Shown: positions 23,651-28,189 of the stretch, piece by piece | Numbering within the stretch: position 1 is the first letter of the stretch | Layout of the letters: every line of letters starts with the position of its first letter | Assembly (NCBI GenBank): GCA_002304785.1 | Contig: DBMG01000066.1 | Coordinates: forward strand, 1-28,189 | Length of the DNA stretch: 28,189 nucleotides | Direction: 5' to 3' | Source: Candidatus Accumulibacter sp. UBA704 | GTDB taxonomy: Bacteria; Pseudomonadota; Gammaproteobacteria; Burkholderiales; Rhodocyclaceae | The notes under the pieces: model-generated | Databases searched by the model: none | Seen by the model: the letters and a program-made list of their open reading frames with translations, nothing else | Told to the model about the DNA's origin: nothing | Position numbers and translations under genes: made by a program

Positions 23651-25051
23651 ATGAACGACGCACCCAAACTCGCTCCCGCCCATATCCTGGTCATCGACGA
23701 CGACCCGGATCTCTTGCGTCTCCTGTCCATGCGCCTGCGCGCCTGGGGAATCCGCGTATCCACGGCCATCTCGGCGGAAGAGGGGTTGTCGCGCATCGCC
23801 ATCGAGACGCCACAACTGGTGATCAGCGACATCCGCTTGCCGGGCAAGGACGGCCTGACCTTGTTCAAGGAAATCCACGCCTCGCGACCGACCCTGCCGG
23901 TCATTCTGCTGACGGCGCACGGAACGATTCCCGACGCCGTACAGGCCATGTCGCAAGGGGTCTTCGGCTACCTGACCAAGCCATTCGACAGCAAGCTTCT
24001 GTTCGAGAAAGTTCAGCAGGCGCTACGCGTGTCGCCGGTTTCCGGCGGCCCGACCGGCGGAAACGACGGAAGCTGGCTGGAGGGCATCGTTTTTCGCAGC
24101 CGCCGCATGGCGGAACTGATGGAAGAAGCACGGGTGGTTGCCGCCACCGATGCCAGCATGCTGATCCGTGGAGAGAGCGGCACCGGCAAGGAGATTCTGG
24201 CCCGTGCCATCCATCGTGCCAGCCCGCGCGCCAAAGCTCCCTTCGTGGCCATCAACTGCGGCGCCATCCCCGAACAGTTGCTCGAGTCCGAGCTGTTCGG
24301 CCACGTGCGCGGGGCGTTTACCGGAGCGACCAGCGAGCATGGCGGACTGTTCAAGGCGGCCGATGGCGGCACCTTGTTCCTCGACGAAATCGGCGACATG
24401 CCTCTCGCCCTGCAGGTCAAATTGCTGCGCGTGCTGCAGGACCAGGCCGTGCGCCCGGTAGGGGCCACGCGCGCCGACCCGGTCGACGTGCGGGTGTTGT
24501 CCGCCACCCACCGCGACCTGGAAGCAGCCATGGCCGAGGGACAATTCCGCGAAGATCTTTACTACCGCCTCGATGTCGTCACCCTGACCCTGCCGCGCCT
24601 GGACGAACGGCGCGAGGACATCCCTCTGCTGGCCAACCACTTCATGCAACAACTGGTGAAGAAGTACGACAAGGGAATTACCGGCATCGCCCCGGACGCG
24701 CTGGAAGCGCTTTCGACGGCGGCCTGGCCAGGCAACGTGCGCCAGCTCTACAACGTCATCGAACAATGCTGCGCCTTGGCCACCACGGCGCTGATCAGTT
24801 TGCCGCTGGTACAGCGCGCATTGCGCATACCGAGCATGGAAGCGCTCACTTACGCCGAGGCCAAGCAGCGTTTCGAACGCAACTACCTGATCCAGTTGCT
24901 GAAGCTCACCGACGGCAACGTCGCCGACGCGGCCCGAATCGCCGACCGCAACCGTACCGAGTTCTACCGCCTCCTGCAGAAGTACGATCTGACTCCCAGC
25001 CTGTTCCGCGGCAATGGAGAAGAACCGGAACGCGAATCAGGTCAGCGATAG
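23651..25051 (+). CDS. glrR: Sigma-54-dependent response regulator GlrR/QseF type
   Basis: Transcription activator working with RpoN-RNA polymerase. The product is 466 aa. The receiver domain (about 11-125) has the acidic pocket IDDDPD, phosphorylation site Asp60 (ISDIRLPGKDG) and Lys110. The AAA+ domain has Walker A GESGTGKE (174-181), the sigma-54-contacting loop GAFTGA (221-226) and GGTLFLDEIGDMP. The C-terminal helix-turn-helix reads DGNVADAARIADRNRTEFYRLLQ without breaks, close to the GlrR subgroup. The ATG at 23651 is preferred; a GTG at 23639 overlaps the upstream stop. The gene ends inside the convergent membrane-protein gene (10-nt overlap). Confidence 0.95.
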   Translation: MNDAPKLAPAHILVIDDDPDLLRLLSMRLRAWGIRVSTAISAEEGLSRIAIETPQLVISDIRLPGKDGLTLFKEIHASRPTLPVILLTAHGTIPDAVQAMSQGVFGYLTKPFDSKLLFEKVQQALRVSPVSGGPTGGNDGSWLEGIVFRSRRMAELMEEARVVAATDASMLIRGESGTGKEILARAIHRASPRAKAPFVAINCGAIPEQLLESELFGHVRGAFTGATSEHGGLFKAADGGTLFLDEIGDMPLALQVKLLRVLQDQAVRPVGATRADPVDVRVLSATHRDLEAAMAEGQFREDLYYRLDVVTLTLPRLDERREDIPLLANHFMQQLVKKYDKGITGIAPDALEALSTAAWPGNVRQLYNVIEQCCALATTALISLPLVQRALRIPSMEALTYAEAKQRFERNYLIQLLKLTDGNVADAARIADRNRTEFYRLLQKYDLTPSLFRGNGEEPERESGQR

Positions 25052-25563
25052 TTGCTGAATCGCTTCGGATAGTGTTGCGTCAGCCACGCCAGAACGACGT
25101 ACTTCACCGTCTTGCCGATACCGATGGCGATCATGGCGCCGACGGTCGATGGATGGGCCAGCGAATAGAGGAAGACGACAGGCGTCTGGGGCATCGGCGA
25201 CCCGGCCACGACGGCCAGGGCCAGCAGCCCGTAGCGATCGAGCCAGTCGGCGGCGAACTGCCATTTTTCCGAAGCCGCCACCTGCGGAAAGCGCGAGAGG
25301 ACCAGTTCGTAGCCCATGAAATGAAACACTTCGACCAGCGCGCCGCCCGCCAGGCCGCTGGCCAGTCCGCTCAGTACCCCCAGGGACAGCCAGCGCCGCG
25401 GCGCGATCAACACGGCCGGAATCAGCACGATGACGAAGGGAAAGGAGAACGTCACGGTTGCCGCGAAGGCGATCAGCGCCACGACAAGAGGATAGTAGCG
25501 GTGAGAGGCACTGACCCGGAGAATGCGGCGCAGCCAGTCGGGAATGTGCGGCTTTGCGTTCAT
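25042..25563 (-). CDS. Small VTT/YqaA-type inner-membrane protein
   Basis: The product is 173 aa with several hydrophobic helices (about 25-50, 58-85, 110-130, 140-160). The segment GLLALAVVAGSPMPQTPVVFLYSLAH followed by GKTVKY resembles the VTT (SNARE-associated, DedA/YqaA) family, whose members include lipid flippases. The usual VTT re-entrant motif is only partly matched, so the family call is moderate. The ATG at 25563 has AGGA nine nt upstream. It is convergent with glrR, their ends overlapping by 10 nt. Confidence 0.7.
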   Translation of the reverse strand: MNAKPHIPDWLRRILRVSASHRYYPLVVALIAFAATVTFSFPFVIVLIPAVLIAPRRWLSLGVLSGLASGLAGGALVEVFHFMGYELVLSRFPQVAASEKWQFAADWLDRYGLLALAVVAGSPMPQTPVVFLYSLAHPSTVGAMIAIGIGKTVKYVVLAWLTQHYPKRFSNYR

Positions 25564-25670
25564 CACATCAGATCCTGGCTCGCACAGAATAGTTTACTTG
25601 CCGTCGGCCAGAACCCCGGAGTAACGTATGCCATTGCCTTGACGAGCCCAAGCGGCCTGGAGGAATCACC

Positions 25671-26378
25671 ATGCGTAGCACTAGTACCGTTTTCAAGTTT
25701 CTGCAGATCCTGGGGGTGGTCTGTGGGTTTGTTTTTGCCGCGCCGGTTTCTGCCGCCGGCCTCGACGCGCTGTCGAGCAATGATACGGCATCCGGACTCA
25801 AGGAAGCGCTGACCCGTGGTGCCGAAATCGCCGTCGGGCAACTCGGCAAGAGGGACGGATTTCTCGGCGACAAGCGCGTCAGGATTCCGCTGCCCGAATC
25901 GGCCCGCTCCGTGGAGAAGGCAATGCGCACTTTCGGCATGAAGAAGCAGGCCGACGAACTGATCGAGACGATGAACCGTGCTGCCGAGATGGCCGTCGTC
26001 GAGGCCAAGCCAATTCTCACCAACGCGATAAAGAACATGAGCTTCGATGACGCGCGCGGCATCCTGACTGGGGGCGAGGATGCCGCCACCCAGTATTTCC
26101 GGCGCACCACCTCGAACGACATCGCCGCCAGGTTCCTGCCCATCGTCAAGAAGGCCACGGCCAAGGTCGACTTGGCCGGCCAGTACAACCAGTATGCCGG
26201 ACAGGCCGCCAAGCTCGGACTGCTCGACAAGAAGGACGCCGACCTGGACACCTACGTGACGCACAAGGCGATGGACGGCCTGTTCCTGATGATCGCCGAA
26301 CAGGAAAAAGCGATCCGCAAGGATCCGGTCGGCACCGGATCGGCGATGATCAAGAAGGTTTTCGGCACACTGAAATAG
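25671..26378 (+). CDS. DUF4197 domain protein (exported)
   Basis: The product is 235 aa. A Sec signal peptide (cleavage near VSA/AGLD) is followed by an alpha-helical domain. Recognisable stretches of DUF4197 are GLKEALTRGAEIAVGQLGK, DGFLGDKRVRIPLPE, and ATQYFRRTTSNDI. The function of the family is unknown. The start has GAGGAA just upstream (25660-25665). A small lipoprotein gene follows after 8 nt, so the two are very likely co-transcribed. Confidence 0.9.
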   Translation: MRSTSTVFKFLQILGVVCGFVFAAPVSAAGLDALSSNDTASGLKEALTRGAEIAVGQLGKRDGFLGDKRVRIPLPESARSVEKAMRTFGMKKQADELIETMNRAAEMAVVEAKPILTNAIKNMSFDDARGILTGGEDAATQYFRRTTSNDIAARFLPIVKKATAKVDLAGQYNQYAGQAAKLGLLDKKDADLDTYVTHKAMDGLFLMIAEQEKAIRKDPVGTGSAMIKKVFGTLK

Positions 26379-26386
26379 AGACTCCC

Positions 26387-26878
26387 ATGCTCAAGCGATT
26401 GTTCACCGGCATCCTTTCCGGACTTCTCGCGGCGATCCTGCCGGGCTGCGACAGTGTCAAGCTGGACAAACTGAAACCCGGCGTGACCACCATGGCGCAG
26501 ACACGCGAGATCATGGGCCCCCCGACCATGGAATGGCGGGACGCCGACGGCTCGACGACCTGGGAGTATCCGCGCACCCCTGGCGGCATCGTCAATTACA
26601 TGATCGACTTCAGCCCGGACCGGATTCTGCGCGAAGTGCGCCAGGTACTCACCGAAGCGAACTTCGCCCGCGTAAAGGAGGGCATGACCCGCGACCAGGT
26701 GCGCCGCCTGCTCGGCCAACCGGTCAGCGAACAGTACTTTTCACTCAAAAATGAATACGTCTGGGACTGGAAGACAAAAACCGAAGCGTCCTACGACTAC
26801 TTTTTCGACGTGTATTTCGACGAGCAGGGCCATGTCACCCGGACCGGAACCCATTTCAAGCCAATATCGGGCGGCTGA
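26387..26878 (+). CDS. Lipoprotein with two SmpA/OmlA (BamE-like) repeats
   Basis: The product is 163 aa with a lipoprotein signal (LPGC, lipidated Cys21). Two tandem BamE-type units are visible. The first is LKPGVTTMAQTREIMGPPTMEW followed by a strand with TTWEYP. The second is VKEGMTRDQVRRLLGQPVSEQ followed by YVWDWK. This pattern is the helix-helix-strand signature of the SmpA/OmlA fold. Classical BamE has one such unit and about 110 aa, so this is a duplicated relative and not necessarily the Bam-complex subunit. It is probably an outer-membrane lipoprotein facing the periplasm. Confidence 0.83.
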   Translation: MLKRLFTGILSGLLAAILPGCDSVKLDKLKPGVTTMAQTREIMGPPTMEWRDADGSTTWEYPRTPGGIVNYMIDFSPDRILREVRQVLTEANFARVKEGMTRDQVRRLLGQPVSEQYFSLKNEYVWDWKTKTEASYDYFFDVYFDEQGHVTRTGTHFKPISGG

Positions 26879-26892
26879 AAGGCACGTAAATA

Positions 26893-26921
26893 TTGACAAT
26901 CAAGGACTTGGCGCGTAGATT
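26893..26921 (+). promoter_or_regulatory. Sigma-70 promoter of metH
   Basis: TTGACA (26893-26898), 17 nt spacer, TAGATT (26916-26921). The -35 is perfect, the spacing ideal and the -10 one or two bases off consensus. The predicted start site near 26928 gives a metH leader of about 160 nt. Confidence 0.75.
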
Positions 26922-26927
26922 CGAGCC

Positions 26928-27088
26928 TCTTTCCGGCTTGTTGCCAGGCCCGCGCCGATTTGAAGTTCAGCTTGCAGGCGCGTTACAAATGTGGCTAAAG
27001 CGGGCGTGATTCGATTGTGATTCCGAAACCCGTTCGCCAAGAATGCTGAACGGGTTTTTCATTTTGAGCGCTTTTTCAAGGGCATCCC
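26928..27088 (+). promoter_or_regulatory. Structured metH leader with an internal terminator (possible attenuator or riboswitch)
   Basis: The leader can fold: GCCCGC (26948-26953) pairs with GCGGGC (27000-27005), or, overlapping it, CGCGCC (26951-26956) pairs with GGCGCG (26977-26982). The two pairings share bases, so they may be alternative structures. A terminator follows at 27026-27059. I could not match it to the SAH, SAM or cobalamin riboswitch consensus. Confidence 0.4.
27026..27059 (+). terminator. Intrinsic terminator between the metH promoter and metH
   Basis: AAACCCGTTC (27026-27035) pairs perfectly with GAACGGGTTT (27048-27057) around a 12-nt loop and ends in TTTTT (27055-27059). 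It lies 29 nt before the metH ATG and downstream of the predicted promoter, so it can stop metH transcription early or end a short RNA. It may also stop read-through from the lipoprotein gene. Confidence 0.75.
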
Positions 27089-28189
27089 ATGCAGCCAGAC
27101 CGCACCTCCGAACTGACTTCCCTGTTGCAGCAACGCCTGTTGATCCTCGACGGCGCGATGGGGACGATGATCCAGCGGCACAAGCTGCAGGAGGACGACT
27201 ATCGCGGCGCGCGCTTCGCCAATCACCCGCATGACCTCAAGGGCAACAACGATCTGCTGCTGCTGACCAGGCCGGAGGTGATTCGCGGCATCCACGCCGA
27301 GTATCTGGCGGCCGGCGCCGACATCCTCGAAACCTGCACCTTCAATGCCACGTCGCTGTCGCAGGCCGATTACAAGCTGGAATCAATCGTCTATGAACTG
27401 AACGTCGCCGGCGCCAGACTGGCACGCGAAGTGTGCGATGAATTCACGGCGAAAGACCCGAAGAAACCGCGCTTCGTGGCCGGCGTCCTCGGCCCCACCT
27501 CGCGCACCGCGTCGATCTCGCCGGACGTCAACGACCCCGGCCACCGTAACGTAACCTTCGACGACCTCGTCACCTCCTACACCGAGGCCGTTAGGGGACT
27601 CACTGACGGCGGCGCCGACATCCTGTTGGTGGAAACGGTCTTCGACACGCTCAACGCCAAGGCGGCGCTGTTCGCCATCGAGCAGTTTTTCGAGTCGGCG
27701 GGGCGGCGCTGGCCGGTGATGATCTCCGGCACGATCACCGACGCCTCCGGGCGCACGTTGTCCGGGCAGACGGCCGAAGCGTTCTGGAACTCGCTGCGCC
27801 ACATCCGCCCGTTGTCGTTCGGCCTCAACTGCGCGCTTGGCGCCAAGGAGCTGCGCCAGTACGTCGAGGAACTGTCCGGCGTCTGCGACTGCTATGTTTC
27901 AGCGCATCCCAACGCCGGACTGCCGAACGCCTTCGGCGGCTACGACGAGACGCCCGAGATGCTCGCCGACGAGATCGCCGATTGGGCAAGCCACGGATTC
28001 GTGAATATCGTCGGCGGCTGCTGCGGAACGTCGCCCGACCATATCGCGGCCATCGCCCGCAAAGTCTCCGAAATCACACCGCGCGCCATTCCGGAGATCG
28101 GGAAAAAGCTTCGCCTGTCCGGCCTGGAGCCGTTCAACGTCGGGCCTGACTCGCTGTTCGTCAACGTCGGCGAGCGCACCAACGTCACC
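27089..28189 (+). CDS. metH: Cobalamin-dependent methionine synthase, N-terminal part (runs off the window)
   Basis: Transfers a methyl group from methyltetrahydrofolate to homocysteine through methylcobalamin. The 367 codons present cover the homocysteine-binding domain and the start of the pterin domain. ILDGAMGTMIQ marks the start of the (beta/alpha)8 barrel. The zinc ligands are Cys248 (LNCALG) and Cys311-Cys312 (GGCCGT), one residue off the E. coli numbering. After residue 345 the sequence continues without a stop into FVNVGERTNVT, the start of the pterin-binding domain. So the two are fused here, unlike genomes with separate metH halves. The activation and cobalamin domains lie outside the window. 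The Shine-Dalgarno is weak (AAGGG, 27078-27082). Confidence 0.96.
   Translation, partial: MQPDRTSELTSLLQQRLLILDGAMGTMIQRHKLQEDDYRGARFANHPHDLKGNNDLLLLTRPEVIRGIHAEYLAAGADILETCTFNATSLSQADYKLESIVYELNVAGARLAREVCDEFTAKDPKKPRFVAGVLGPTSRTASISPDVNDPGHRNVTFDDLVTSYTEAVRGLTDGGADILLVETVFDTLNAKAALFAIEQFFESAGRRWPVMISGTITDASGRTLSGQTAEAFWNSLRHIRPLSFGLNCALGAKELRQYVEELSGVCDCYVSAHPNAGLPNAFGGYDETPEMLADEIADWASHGFVNIVGGCCGTSPDHIAAIARKVSEITPRAIPEIGKKLRLSGLEPFNVGPDSLFVNVGERTNVT

Noticed and set aside
26880..27088. SAH, SAM or cobalamin riboswitch upstream of metH
   Set aside because: The conserved core sequences I know for these classes are not present, although GCCAGGC (26943-26949) vaguely recalls part of the SAH element. 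Only a generic structured leader is claimed.

Overview
The window is GC-rich chromosomal DNA with densely packed genes in short operons. The gene types and orders (tripartite tricarboxylate transporter, long-form Pta, a dac-dat-ybeD-lipB-lipA-nfo cluster, glrK-qseG-glrR, a FeeM-like acyltransferase, bactofilin) suggest a betaproteobacterium, most likely of the Rhodocyclales. That placement is inferred from gene content and protein character; no rRNA or tRNA gene is present to anchor it.

Layout. 1-3187: tctC-tctB-tctA uptake operon, with a perfect hairpin between tctC and tctB and a clear terminator after tctA. 3198-3886: Spy/CpxP-like periplasmic protein behind tandem direct repeats. 3887-8943: tripartite efflux operon (NodT-type outer-membrane lipoprotein, membrane-fusion protein, MacB-type ATPase, MacB-type permease) with two copies of a palindromic repeat, one of which forms the C-terminus of the ATPase. 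8944-9380: non-coding, palindrome-rich. 9381-11498: pta and its terminator. 11559-16339: six-gene operon for D-alanine carboxypeptidase, D-amino acid transaminase, YbeD, LipB, LipA and endonuclease IV. 16344-18758 (minus): NSS symporter and beta-propeller lactonase, divergent from arginase (18864-19784). 19807-21323 (minus): FeeM-like acyltransferase and bactofilin. 21648-25051: GlrK-QseG-GlrR signalling operon. 25042-25563 (minus): small VTT/YqaA-type membrane protein. 25671-26878: DUF4197 protein and a lipoprotein with two BamE-like repeats. 27089-end: 5' part of metH behind a good sigma-70 promoter and a leader terminator.

Most interesting point. The divergent region between bactofilin and the sigma-54 activator operon glrK-qseG-glrR holds a near-consensus sigma-54 promoter facing bactofilin. 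About 110 and 175 bp upstream of its predicted start site lie two copies of TGTC-N10-GACA, the known enterobacterial GlrR binding motif. This predicts that the GlrKR system here directly controls an envelope-associated cytoskeletal protein, and perhaps the acyltransferase downstream, instead of or besides the GlmY/GlmZ small RNAs it controls in enterobacteria. Other points worth checking are the repeat-derived ATPase tail, hairpin-plus-U-tract leaders before arginase and metH, and a palindrome cluster upstream of pta.
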